Assembly (NCBI RefSeq): GCF_026210795.1
Contig: NC_089443.1
Location: 372,001 to 436,000 of the forward strand
DNA length: 64,000 bases
Reading direction: 5' to 3'
Source of the DNA: Rhizophagus irregularis
Lineage: Eukaryota; Glomeromycota; Glomeromycetes; Glomerales; Glomeraceae
Shown: positions 44,601 to 54,950 of the stretch, piece after piece
Numbering within the stretch: position 1 is the first letter of the stretch
How the letters are laid out: every line of letters begins with the position of its first letter
Notes under the pieces: model-generated
Databases searched by the model: none
Seen by the model: only the letters and a program-made list of their open reading frames with translations
What the model was told of the DNA's origin: nothing
Translations under genes and position numbers: made by a program

Positions 44601-44734
44601 CAAAATTAATAAATCGACCATAAATCATATATGTCGAAATTTGGCCGATTTTTAATAATTTACGAAATTTGGCCAAAATGTGTGACAGATCAGCCGATTT
44701 GTCACATGACCGAAAGTTTTGATTTCGACCAGTG
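41667..44734. mobile_element. CACTA-type element, 3,068 bp, carrying intron-like array 3
   Basis: Ends CACTAGTCAAAATAG and the reverse of CACTGGTCGAAATCAA, with the target triplet GGG on both sides (41664-41666 and 44735-44737), as expected for CACTA elements. No transposase gene is present. The core is array 3 plus subterminal AATCGGCCAAA/TTTGGCCGATT words. It is inserted in the right TIR of element C, within the inverted F-box-like gene copy. Confidence 0.85.
42040..44400 (-). repeat. Tandem array 3 of hairpin intron-like units
   Basis: About seventeen units on the minus strand with the plan of array 1: exon-like GGTTCGGGTGGGCTTCCGAA, donor GTAAGTA in the hairpin AAGATTCGTAAGTACGAATCT (variants with GTTTCGTAAGTACGAAAC), branch hairpin GAACGGTTACTAACCGTTC, T-rich tract and TAG. 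It is homologous to array 1 at 17.2 kb. A purine-only stretch (GGGAAAGGGAAAGGAAGG type, 44413-44510) follows at its 5' side. Confidence 0.85.
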
Positions 44735-45344
44735 GGGACTGTGCTGCCGAAGATTGTTGCTAACTTTTCTGCGGTATACATGTTGTTTGTCCTTATAGGT
44801 TACTTATAGTTACCTAATCTTCAATTGCCGAATATATTTTTCTGACGGGAGCAAGTGGTCATAGTTCGGTGGTCATAGTTTGGTGGTCATAGTTCGGTGG
44901 TCATAGTTCAGTGATCATAGTTCGGTGGTCATACTTGGAATCCAGGTGAGTGTATAAAGGATAATCATAGCATAAATCAGGTTTTAGAGCCTGAGGAGCT
45001 TACTAAGGTGGTCATAGTTCGGTGGTCATAGTATTATCATAAGTTTTTTGAACTATGGCCAGTACTATGGCCGGATATTCTGTCTGATTTCGGCTTTATT
45101 CGTGTTTTTATCCACTTTTTAGTAGTCTGGTCATAGTGGTCATAGTGGTCATAGTAGTTTTATATATAAGAAAAAATGGAGAAAAAAAAAGAAGTTGGAA
45201 AGTACTGTGACCAGCCATGGCTACTGTGGCCATGGAGTTAGTATATATGGGGAATTCTCTACCCCACGAAGGGGGGATGTAGGTACTGCGAGGCTGTGAG
45301 GCCGAGGTGGGTGAGCGCTAGCGAGACACACTACCAGCTCGACA

Positions 45345-45569
45345 ACCCAATCATTGGAGAAGTAGGGTATCCTCTGTGAACTTGAATGGGAGGCATATCA
45401 AAAGGCTTGTAAAGAGAGAAACAAATGCCGCAGTAGAGCATATTATAGTAAAAGAAGCTATTCGCTGTTGTAACTTACAACTATAAGTTACTTAAGGATA
45501 GAGAATACATCGGGACGAGGATGTGTTCGGTGACTCGGATGACGATGACTCAGATGGTGAAGAATAGTT
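45345..45569 (+). pseudogene. F-box-like gene of element B, 3' part
   Basis: Continuation of the gene cut at 37903. The readable end is acidic, DEDVFGDSDDDDSDGEE followed by TAG, matching the acidic tail of the element A F-box-like protein. Upstream frames are broken by small indels. The CCAAT at 45345 repeats the one before element C. Confidence 0.6.
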
Positions 45570-45653
45570 TAGGAAGACAGTACTAATCTGTCCCCCTCTT
45601 TTTTTACTCTCATAGGGTAGGCAGACAATTAATTTTATTTTCAGAAAAAATCT

Positions 45654-45666
45654 AATTGAATAAAAG
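45654..45666 (+). promoter_or_regulatory. B-family promoter-like motif before polymerase
   Basis: AATTGAATAAAAG followed by GTATAAAAAGTTTACAAG, ending directly at the ATG at 45689. The same pair of words precedes the gene starting at 56445 on the other strand. Confidence 0.55.
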
Positions 45667-45688
45667 AGGAGTATAAAAAGTTTACAAG

Positions 45689-48600
45689 ATGTCAACACAT
45701 CAAGCAAGAAGTGCCCAACACAGACAAGTCATTCGATCAGTTTTAGCTGAACTCAAGCAGGTATCTGTCAAGTCCATCCCATATCCCCGCTCAAATGCAA
45801 AATTGCAGGAATATGAGGATGAGATCCGCCAAATCCGTGAAGCACAAGCAGTGGTAACCAATGAAGAGATAACCCGCATGATGCAAATTGACCCAGACCC
45901 ACATTATGAGGTAGTCTTTGAACGTCGTGATCAGGTACGTATAGGAAAGGAGTTAACAGACTCAAACTTTATGGCTGATATTGCTATAGGAACACCTGGA
46001 GAGCATGACTATGCTTCATTTCTCACAGCACACAGTCAAACAATCCAGAATATTCTTCAAAATGAATGAGATCGATTAGGATCAATAAAGGTAAGAATTG
46101 GAATATTTGCCACAATAAGACGTTTAGATTCTTACCTTGAGGGATTATTCGGAGATGGTAACTTTAGTGAAGATGATGGAGTAGAGTATATCTACAGATA
46201 TAACATACCATTTAAAACTCGCAATATGCCAATCCTACCATCAACAGATATTAATGGTACATTTAACTTTGCATTAGCAAGAATCATGCAGAAAGTAGAA
46301 GACTATGTAAATTACGGATCAGGTTGGGAATTCTATCGTGTAGAAAAAATATTTATAGAAATCTCGCAATTCCAACCACCCACAGGAGCAGGACACATAC
46401 CACTCCCAAAAGATCTTGCCACGAAAAAGGGAGTAGTAAATCCAGCTAATGATGATGACAAATGCTTCCAGTGGGCAATCCTAGCAGCATTACATCCAGT
46501 AGAAAAGAATGCAGAAAGAATTTCCAAGTATAAGGAGTATGTAAATGAGTTAAACTTTGAAGGTATCGAATTTCCAGTACAAGCTGATGAGGTAATTCTA
46601 AGAAGATTTGAGCGACAGAACCCAACTATTGCCCTCTGCATCTGTGAATGGCGTGACCACCGCCTATGTCCAATATATGTTACCGATAGGGATGATGCAG
46701 AGGGCCGTAAAATAATAGATTTAGTACTTATCAGTAATGGGGAAAAGCAGCACTATTGCTGGATTAAGAATATGAGCCGTTTAGTAAATAAACGTACAAA
46801 AAATGGACATGCAATATTTGTCTGCCGATGGTGTATCTCCCACTTCACACATCAACAAGAAATTCATGACAAACATGTAGCAATATGTCGAGGATTAAAG
46901 AAAACCCCACAAGCAGACCGCATGCCATCAGTAAAGAAAGGAAATGATATATATGAATTCAAGAACTGGAAACGCCGCATGCAAGTCCCATATTACTTTG
47001 TTGCAGACTTTGAAGCCTTAGTAATGGACATACCACCCACAGATGAAGACAAAGATAAAAAAACCAAGAAAGTGCAAGAGCAAATCCCCTGCTCATACTC
47101 GTATATTAAGGTAAGATATGATGGTGTAAGTGAATCACAGAAGATATTTACAGGAGAAAATGCAGCACAAAAATTTGTAATCGAAATGCTAAATAAGGCT
47201 GAAGCAATCCGTAATGAATTCAGAAACCCAATGGAAATGATGCCGTTAACAACCCAAGAGCAAGCAAGTTATGATAATGCAATAAACTGCTGGATATGTC
47301 GTAACCCCTTAGATGGAAATAAAGTAAGAGACCACTGCCATATTACAGGAAGGTATCGAGGTGCAGCACATAAAGGATGCAATCTTGACTTATCCATAAA
47401 ACCTCGTAAAATGCATATCCCAGTAATCTTTCACAATTTATCAGGATATGATGGACACATAATTATGCAAGGAATTGGTGCAATGGAATGTGAGGATGAT
47501 ATTGATCCTATCCCTTATAACATGGAAAAGTATATGGCATTCAAGTTAGGTTCCCTCTGATTTATAAACAGCTTACAATTCATGAAATCAAGTCTCAACA
47601 AATTAGCATCCAACCTAGACGCAGAAAAATGTAGAGCACAAGAATGTAGTAATCCACAACACTTATGGCGAATTGATACAGGTAGATGCTTTGCACATCC
47701 CGAAAACTTTAAGATAACATGAAGTCAAATACCACCTGAATTACTTGAGATTTATCTTAAGAAAGGTGTCTACCCATATGAATACATGGATGACTGGAAA
47801 AAGTTCGAGAAAACTAGTTTACCACCTAAAGGAGCATTCTATAGCAAACTTAATGAAACCCACATTAGTGATAAAGAATACGAATATGCACAGTATGTAT
47901 GGGAAAAAGCAGGATGTAAAACAATGCAAGATTATCATGACATTTATCTCAAAACTGACGTCCTCCTACTAGCCGATATATTTCAGAATTTCCGAGAAAT
48001 GGCCTTGAAAAAATATGGGTTAGATCCTCTCTGGTATTACTCAACACCAGGCTTTGCATGGGATGCACTATTCTTCATGACAGGGCAAAGATTGGATCTT
48101 ATAACTGACCAGGATATGTACATAATGGTAGAACAAGGATTACGTGGTGGAATCTCTATGGTAAGTAAACGATATGCTCGTGCAAATAACCCAGATATGG
48201 GAGAAGGTAAATGGACCGCAGAAAAGCCCAAGTCATCTATCCTATACTTAGATGCAAATAACCTATATGGATGGGCCATGTTGCAATACTTATCTACAGG
48301 TAACTTCCACTGGGTAAAGAAGGAAAACGAGTTATTTAACATTCAAAGGCAAATAGAAAGTAATGAAATACCAGATGATTCTTCTGAGGGATATATCCTT
48401 AAAGTCAAACTGGAGTACCCTCAAGCCCTCCATTCACAACACACAGATTACCCCCTTGCACCAGAACGAATGAAGGTTAAAAAGGAATGGCTTAGTAAAA
48501 AGCAGCAGGAAATAATAGCACACTCAGGACAACGATACACATCCACGGATAAGCTCATTCCCAACCTATTCGATAAGGATGAATATGTAGTTCATTACAG

Positions 48601-49836
48601 AAATCTCCAGTATTATGTTAGCCAAGGCTTAGTAATCAAGAAGGTCTATGAATAAGGTTGCTTGTCTAAACCTCTTCAAAATCCTACGATTAGTTTCGTC
48701 AAAATTTTACTATAGATTTATTATAGTTTCGGCAGAGTTTTGGCAGTTTCAGCATTTATAATAAGTTTCGGCAGTTTCGCCTTTCTCCAAAGTTTCACCA
48801 GTTTTTTAATATAACTTTAATATAGTTTCAGCAGAATTTCGCTTTTCGGCAAAATGCCATCTTGCCTAAACCCCTAGGTTTCGGCAAGCAACCTTATCTA
48901 TGAAGCTATAAAATTTGAGCAGGCTCCATGGATGAAACCATACATAGAATTTAACACCGCCGAACGTGCTAAGGCTAAAAACGATTTTGAGAAGGACTTC
49001 TATAAACTCATGAATAATAGTGTATTTGGTAAAACTATGGAAAATCTCAGGAAACGTGTACGTGTCTCAGTAGTACAACCCCAAACCCATCCCAAGAAAT
49101 ATAAAAAGCTTACCTCAGATCCTGCATTCAAAGGTCGTAAAATATTCTCAGAAAATCTTGTTGCAATCCACCGACGAAAAGTGGAGGTAATGCTTAACCG
49201 TCCAACATATGTGGGTATGAGTGTACTCGACCTCTCGAAGCTCTGCATGTATCAATTCACTATGATACTCTTAAGGTACGTTATGGTGAAAAAATCCAGT
49301 TATGTTATACAGATACAGACTCACTCCTCGTATAAATCCAAACTGAGGATATTAATGCAGACCTTATAGATATGGCAGACCAATTCGACTTTAGTGATTA
49401 TCCTAAGGATCACCCTGTACGAGAAGCATTAGGTGACAAGGCTGATATAAACATGAAAATCCCAGGAAAATTTAAGGATGAATGTAATGGAGCAGTTATA
49501 GCAGAATTTATTGGCCTTCGTCCCAAAATGTACTCCATTCTCAAGGTAGGGGATGAGACCACCAATCCAAAACATGGTATCCGTAAAGCTAAAGGTGTCC
49601 CCTCAAAGGTAGTTAAAAAAGAGTTCCACCATGAGCGGTATAATAAGGCACTCTTTGATCCTAAACATAATGATACAGTCACCTTTAGAGCAATCTGATC
49701 TGATAGACATGCCATAAATGTTATAGAAATGTTGAAGGTGGGGTTATCCCTTATGGATGATAAAAAATGGATTGCACAAGATAATATCACAATGTATGCA
49801 CATGGAGACTATAGGATACCACAACTTGAAAATTAA
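45689..49836 (+). pseudogene. Polinton-type family B DNA polymerase with exonuclease (element B)
   Basis: A protein-primed-type DNA polymerase, about 1,290 codons once the insertion is ignored. Exo I VADFEAL (about 47000), Exo II HNLSGYDGH (47430-47460), Exo III YHDIYLKTD (about 47936), motif A YLDANNLYG (about 48245), motif B KLMNNSVFGKTMENL (about 49005) and motif C YTDTDS (49306-49323) are all visible. Between Exo I and Exo II sits a recombination endonuclease VII-like zinc module, CWICRNPLDGNKVRDHCHIT then CNLDL. I start at MSTHQARSAQ because the frame is open to the main body except for TGA at 46067. Further stops are TGA at 47558, 47720 and 49696, plus TAA at 49333, and frameshifts occur near 49270. 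A 244-bp hAT insertion splits it at 48653. Confidence 0.85.
48653..48896. mobile_element. hAT-type MITE, 244 bp, inside the polymerase gene
   Basis: Termini TAAGGTTGCTTG and CAAGCAACCTTA are inverted repeats. TCTATGAA is duplicated on both sides (48645-48652 and 48897-48904), the 8-bp signature of hAT. Removing it joins KKVYE to AIKFEQAPW in one frame. Confidence 0.9.
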
Positions 49837-50891
49837 TATAATATATGAGTAGGAGGCAGCATAGTATCAGATGGCACAACTAATAATTCTTCTCGAGTAA
49901 ATATTTTTTTAGGTCCATCAGATAACCTATATATAACCGGCTGCCCATCAACAACTGTGGAAGATTCAATTGTATAAACTTTAGTAGACCATATTGGATC
50001 AGTTGCACGTCTCCTACCTTGGTAATCTGAGTTATCAAGTAAGTATCTCACAAGAGAACCAGCTGGTAAACGTATTTCTTCTACACCTACAGGTCTATCC
50101 TTCCAAATTTTTGAAGGTAGTGCATACACTTGATCTTTCTGGATTGCCTCAACTGGAAACATACCTAGCAGACGAGTATTAGAATTATTTAGCTCATTCA
50201 CAATATCAGAAAGGTTCTTAACCCAGGCAGTATTCACACCTTCTGTAAGGAGTTCCTTTGCATCCTGTATTTTGAAAAGTCTCTCTGCTAAAGTTCGATT
50301 ATACTGTTCAACAATAGCCTGACTCTTATGAGTAGTACCCACCCGAATACGCACACGTTTTTCATCCATTAATCGGATAACTTCATCCTTAAATTCTGAT
50401 CCCCCATCTACTTGTAAAACTCTTGGCCAAATAAGCGGACAGTCTGCTTTACTATAAATCTTTTTAAATGCCTTAGCAACACGTGCAGAGCTGCGATCTT
50501 CTAGAGGTACTGAAGCTTTATATCGGCTAGCAACATCTACAATATTCAGACAGTATTTATACAGCTTTCTATCTACAGTATCATAGGGCATATATAAGAT
50601 ATCTGCTTGATGATACATATTTGGTCGAGTAATCTTATTAAAAGAAACCTGTGGAACATACTTGGGTATAGGTGAGTGTATTTGCCATATAGCCTGTTTA
50701 TGCAACCACTCTGTAATATCAGATATGTTAAAATCATGGCCATCAGCTTGCACTTTAGCCCAAAGTTTTTCAGGAGTACGATAATATCCACATGGATGGT
50801 AATAGATTTGTTGAAGGATATAATTTTGTTCGATTTGTTTATTAAATGTAGGGTCTATAAAAATCTGTGGAACTGGCAATGGAAGATACAT
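49833..50891 (-). CDS. DDE (retroviral-type) integrase of element B
   Basis: An intact integrase of about 352 codons from the ATG at 50891 (MYLPLPVPQIFIDPTF). An N-terminal helical domain (YYHPCGYYRTPEKLW ... SDITEWLHKQAIWQIH) replaces the HHCC finger, as in Polintons. Catalytic residues are D97 (HQADILYMP), D162 (QVDGGSEF) and E195 (AIVEQYNR). The C-terminal SH3-like tail reads VIYRLSDGPKKIFTREELLVVP; no chromodomain follows, unlike element A. Its start overlaps that of the Gag-like gene by 13 bp on opposite strands, and its stop overlaps the polymerase stop by 4 bp. Confidence 0.85.
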   Translation of the reverse strand: MYLPLPVPQIFIDPTFNKQIEQNYILQQIYYHPCGYYRTPEKLWAKVQADGHDFNISDITEWLHKQAIWQIHSPIPKYVPQVSFNKITRPNMYHQADILYMPYDTVDRKLYKYCLNIVDVASRYKASVPLEDRSSARVAKAFKKIYSKADCPLIWPRVLQVDGGSEFKDEVIRLMDEKRVRIRVGTTHKSQAIVEQYNRTLAERLFKIQDAKELLTEGVNTAWVKNLSDIVNELNNSNTRLLGMFPVEAIQKDQVYALPSKIWKDRPVGVEEIRLPAGSLVRYLLDNSDYQGRRRATDPIWSTKVYTIESSTVVDGQPVIYRLSDGPKKIFTREELLVVPSDTMLPPTHILY

Positions 50892-53800
50892 CGTTGAAGA
50901 CACAGATTACAAAGCTTGCACATACATTGCAATCACAAGAGCAATATATAAAATACCTGTATGGTGTAATCGAAGGTCGTGAATCTGAGATAGAAGAACT
51001 TAGGCAAAAAAATGCTGAGTTGCGTGCAAAGCTTAAGAAAGCATTAGAAACGGCATCACTAAAGGAGGAAGGGCTTCAAGCATTAGAACGTCAGCTGATT
51101 GAAGTTGATACTCTAAATATTCAACTTAAAGATCGAATAAAAGAACTTGCTAATAGACAACGGAAAAACATGGCAGCAATTCCTCCTGACCCTATTACAG
51201 AAATCTTAAATAATCGGACAACTATAGCAAATAGTGTAGCTGGTATTCGTATTCACCTTGATCGTACAACTATTGTAGCACACCTTCATATAAATCATTT
51301 ATTTAACACTGCAAATGATAGTCTTGATGCTATTATCCGATATGCTAATGAGTTGCGAAATATTATAGAAGATCAAGATAATATGGAGGATAGACTTGAA
51401 GGTTTGTTAGATGATGCACATAACCGTGAAGAATATCTTAGACAAAAACTTAATAATACACGTGCTACTATACTGAGAACAAGACGTACTTATGAGGATG
51501 CATATGCAAATGAAGTGCGTCATCGCCAACATTGGGAAGCCCTTACACAAAATACTCAGATCCAATTGGCTAACATCCAGGCTCAATTTGCTAACAGTCA
51601 AATCCAACTAGCTAATGTCCAGAGAGAACGTGATGAGAGTAGAAGAAATGCTCATAGATTATTACAGCGCTATAATACTGAAACAGAGCAAAGTAGAAGG
51701 CGGGCTAATGGTATCATTCAGCAAGCTCGAGCATGGAGAGGGCAATTTTTAAACTGTCGCAATCATGGCCAAAATTTGCAAAATCAGGTCAATAATTTGA
51801 ATCAACAGATTCTAGCATTACAAAATAACCCTCCGGTAATACAACAACCGATAATGGCAGAATATGCACCTAAAAAATTTAGAGGAGCATCTGGTGAAGA
51901 TCCAGAACTTTGGCTTCAAGAATTCAGGCAATGGTGTGAGTCTGCTGGACTTGATCCTGCTGCTAATGCTAGGACTCGTGTTAGGATTCATGGGATCTTT
52001 GAAACTTTACTTGAAGATGATGCTAGAGATTGGTATGAAACACATATCAAAGGAAAAAATTGGGAATGTGTAAATCTTCTGGATAATACTGGTGTGACCA
52101 ATCTTGCTGCTTTTAATGCTTTGAATAATGGCGCTATACAGGCTGTAGTGGCGAATCAATTTCGTGGAGGGGCTGGTGTATTACATGGACAAGCAGCTGC
52201 AGTTAATACTATTACTGGTGCTAATTTTATACCTGATCATACTGTATGGGATGAAGATTGGTCAATAGTCGAGGGTCGTCCTACTGATATAGCTGTTAAT
52301 AATCCTAATGCTAATAATGGAGGTACAATTGTGGCTCCTGGAATACATATTGGACAATTAATATATCGTTTTAAGCATTACTTCCTACTATAACATCTGA
52401 AAAGTCTAAGCTTGCATTTAATGCTATTGTTCAGGGTAGTGATACTGTAAGCCGATTCTATTCTAAATTACGAAGAATGGTTAGACTTGCATATCCAACT
52501 CTTCCAGAGGTAAATCAGAATGAATTAGTACGGCAACAGTTCTTAAATGGTCTTTCCAGTGAAAATAAGTTGGATGCACGACGTATTGGTTTAGAAAACT
52601 CAGTTGCATCTATTCTGAATAAATTGGAAGAAGTTGAGAAATACAGGACAGATATGCCACCTACTCCTATAGTTACATATCAGGGTCCAACTTTAGCGGA
52701 TATTGAGAATCTTATAAATTCTAAAATTCCTATAACTACGGCTAGATCATCTGCAGTACCAGTACCATCTTCTAGTCCATTTTCAAGTCCTCAAAATGAT
52801 ACATCATTTCAGAGATTACTTGCTTTAGCATATAAATTAGGTCTTCCAAGAGATATCGATATAAGTAAAGTAACCCTTAGTGATCTTGAAATATTTATTG
52901 ATACAAAACTTAATAAAAAATTACCACCTGACCATATTTACCATGGTAATCAGGTATTTGGTATGAGCTCAGGTACACGCAAACCAAAGAAATCAAAGAA
53001 ATGCTCAAGTTGTGGAAAATCTGGTCATACTAAGAGTTCCTGTCCAAAATCTAAGAAGGGAAGAGGAAAACAAATTATGCACATGACTCCTCTGATTCCT
53101 CTAACTCTTCTGATGCCTCTGACTCCTCTGACTTCTCTGATAGTGATTCAGACTCTGGACATGCCTGCTATGGGATTAAAAAAAAAGCCTACAGAAAGGA
53201 AACGTGTAGATAAAAAGCCTACTGATAAGAAAAAATCACAACTTGAAAGGCAGCGTATTATCTTTGAGGTTTTTATACAACTCTTAAAGCTTCTGGTTCA
53301 ATCCTTCGTTAATGCTGTACCAAAAGAGACTGTTATATCTGCTTACAATGCTCTGAATGCTGAATTCATTAATTATAAAGAACCAGTACTCAGTCAGCTT
53401 AAAGGAGAACCCTCGATAAAAACACGTGAAAAAGTTTGGGATAATGTTAAGGACCTTTTCACATCTATCCTTCATCCTATGATTTCGGTTGTAACTAATA
53501 GTATGGCTGCAAATTTAATCCGTAAAAATGATGATGTTATATGTAATAATGACTTATGGTCTTCTATAGCAGGTATTGGAATTGTTAACCGCAAGTCTGC
53601 TAGTAATGTAGTCACTATTAAGACTAAAGTAGTCGCACCTGAGAGTGAAAAATCTTTAGTTATTCCTACGACAATTTTCGATACTGGTTCTGATAGTTCT
53701 CTAATATCTAACAATATCGTGAAGCGCCTAAATCTTGATGTCGATAGAAGTAATGCTCCTGACCTTAGTGGTGTTGCGACAAAATTGATACTATTGGGAC

Positions 53801-54086
53801 AGTATATGGTCTTGGTATTCTTGTGTATGATGGGGAAAACTCTAAAAAAATCGAAGATGACTTCATGGTTGTTAAGAGTGATAAGGACTTTTTATTACTG
53901 GGTGTACCTTGGATTGATCGTGCTAATGTCATTCTAGATTTCCAAAATCGGCAACTGACCATCCCTCTATCATCACGTAAAAAAATTACCATTCCAATTT
54001 CTCTACATAAACGGAAAACTAACGTGACTTCCTTGCAGATGGATACTATCAACTTAAAAAAAATTTACACTCTCGAGAAAGATTAA
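50879..54086 (+). pseudogene. Coiled-coil / Gag-like / zinc-knuckle / retropepsin gene of element B
   Basis: Start ATG at 50879 (MEDTSLKTQITKLAH). Order: long coiled coil (to about 51850); Ty3-type Gag capsid N-domain (PKKFRGASGEDPELWLQEFR, DDARDWYETHIKGKNW); after a 1-nt loss near 52375 the CA C-domain (FYSKLRRMVRLAYPTLPE, RQQFLNGLSSENKLDAR); a CCHC zinc knuckle CSSCGKSGHTKSSC (53002-53043); a linker; then a retropepsin with IFDTGSDSSLIS (53673-53710) and, after a frame break near 53780, the flap and LLGVPWIDRANVILDF. All canonical Gag-PR features are present, including an intact DTG. There is no reverse transcriptase, RNase H or LTR. The pairing with integrase and PolB in a DNA element is repeated in element A. 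Two frameshifts make this copy non-functional unless recoded. Confidence 0.85.
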
Positions 54087-54205
54087 CCTGTCATCTATGT
54101 GGAGCAAGTTTTGACTTTCCCTCTAAGTTAAAGCGTCATCTTGCTAGGAAAAATCCATGTGTTTCCCAAACTTCTGCAGCAATGATGGGCAGTGGCGGGC
54201 AGTGA
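54070..54205 (+). other. C2H2-like zinc-finger coding fragment
   Basis: In a frame overlapping the retropepsin tail, RERLTCHLCGASFDFPSKLK then RHLARKNPCVSQ form a C2H2-like finger with an R-K-x-P-C ending, like the N-terminus of the element C core protein. No ATG is available. It may be a frameshifted C-terminal finger of the Gag-protease gene or a scrap of a separate gene. Confidence 0.45.
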
Positions 54206-54320
54206 TAGGGCAGTGCCCAAATTTTTTTGGCAGTGACGGGCAGTAACAGGGCAGTGCCCAAATTTTTTTGGAAGTGACAGGTAGTAACAGGGCAGTGCCC
54301 AAATTTTTTGGCAGTGATTA
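54186..54320 (+). repeat. GGGCAGTG tandem repeats
   Basis: Three imperfect 50-58 bp units, each with AGGGCAGTGCCCAAATTTTT; the GGGCAGTGCCC core is palindromic. They lie between the Gag-protease tail and the F-box/LRR gene. Possibly an inserted foldback element; no target duplication was found. Confidence 0.6.
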
Positions 54321-54333
54321 GCCTTTACAAATA

Positions 54334-54846
54334 TTACATTTGCCATGTTACTCTGATTTCTAGGTTTTTACGGGTTTCTATGAGTTTTTCAATGGCATTT
54401 CTATTTTTAAAATATCGACTATATCTGATATCTATCATTCGAAGGTTTGGTAATATATGCAGAATTTCACTTAGCAAATCTCTAACGTCACCTTTTCCAC
54501 CATAGTATTGATAATCTATTATGCTAAGTTCCTGGATATTGGGGCAAGCTTGTAGCATTTTTACAATACAGATAGGCCATAATAATACTCCATCCATATT
54601 AAGCTTTCTGATATATTTTCCACATACTGTCCCTGGTTTTGTGAGATGTTTGTACATTTGGAACTCCTTAATATTATAGAGGTTATAAAGGTCTGTTTCA
54701 CCCCATAGGAGAGAGTTTGCTACTACAGCCCATTTTCGACACACTAATGCATAATTGCAAAGATAATGCCAACGGGAGTAAGTACCTTCATATGAAGTTT
54801 TGAATATCTTTTCTAAAAGTTCGAAAGGTAAGCTATTGTTTGTCAT
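54334..54846 (-). CDS. F-box/LRR-like protein of element B
   Basis: An intact 170-codon ORF. The N-terminus MTNNSLPFELLEKIFKTSY and LCNYALVCRKWAVVANSLLW is a textbook F-box (LP-x-E-L-L-x-x-I-F ... ALVCRKW). It is followed by about three leucine-rich-repeat-like segments (YIRKLNMDGVLLWPICIV, CPNIQELSIIDYQYYGG, LPNLRMIDIRYSRYF). This is the usual layout of fungal F-box/LRR proteins and could have been captured from the host. A variant of the B-family promoter word (AATTAAATAAAAC) lies about 30-45 bp upstream. Confidence 0.75.
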   Translation of the reverse strand: MTNNSLPFELLEKIFKTSYEGTYSRWHYLCNYALVCRKWAVVANSLLWGETDLYNLYNIKEFQMYKHLTKPGTVCGKYIRKLNMDGVLLWPICIVKMLQACPNIQELSIIDYQYYGGKGDVRDLLSEILHILPNLRMIDIRYSRYFKNRNAIEKLIETRKNLEIRVTWQM

Positions 54847-54950
54847 GGTATCTCATATGAGATATTGATGAAGAAGTTTTATTTAATTAGATTTTTTCTT
54901 AGGATAAAATAATTTGAACATTTCTTTTCTATCAATAGAAAAAACCAGAC

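Larger units (their letters stand above)
37904..45344. mobile_element. Element C: small A-family element with 1,045-bp TIRs, inserted in B
   Basis: The tips read GTCGTCAGGCTGGTAGTGTG and (reversed) GTTGTCGAGCTGGTAGTGTG, matching the tips of element A. The flanking CCAAT is repeated at 37899-37903 and 45345-45349. TIR arms are 37904-38948 and 40084-45344, the latter split by a hAT element and a CACTA element. The unique core (38949-40083) holds one minus-strand gene. With no polymerase or integrase it must be non-autonomous, presumably mobilised by element A-type proteins. Confidence 0.8.
40084..45344 (-). repeat. Element C right TIR, interrupted twice
   Basis: Reverse complement of 37904-38948 once the hAT element (40454-41618) and the CACTA element (41667-44734) are removed. 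The surviving pieces are 40084-40453, 41619-41666 and 44735-45344. The arms still match almost base for base, so the insertions are recent. Confidence 0.8.

Noticed and set aside
45492-45707. Minus-strand ORF between F-box tail and polymerase
   Set aside because: Overlaps the polymerase promoter motif and the acidic tail of the F-box-like gene; no conserved feature.
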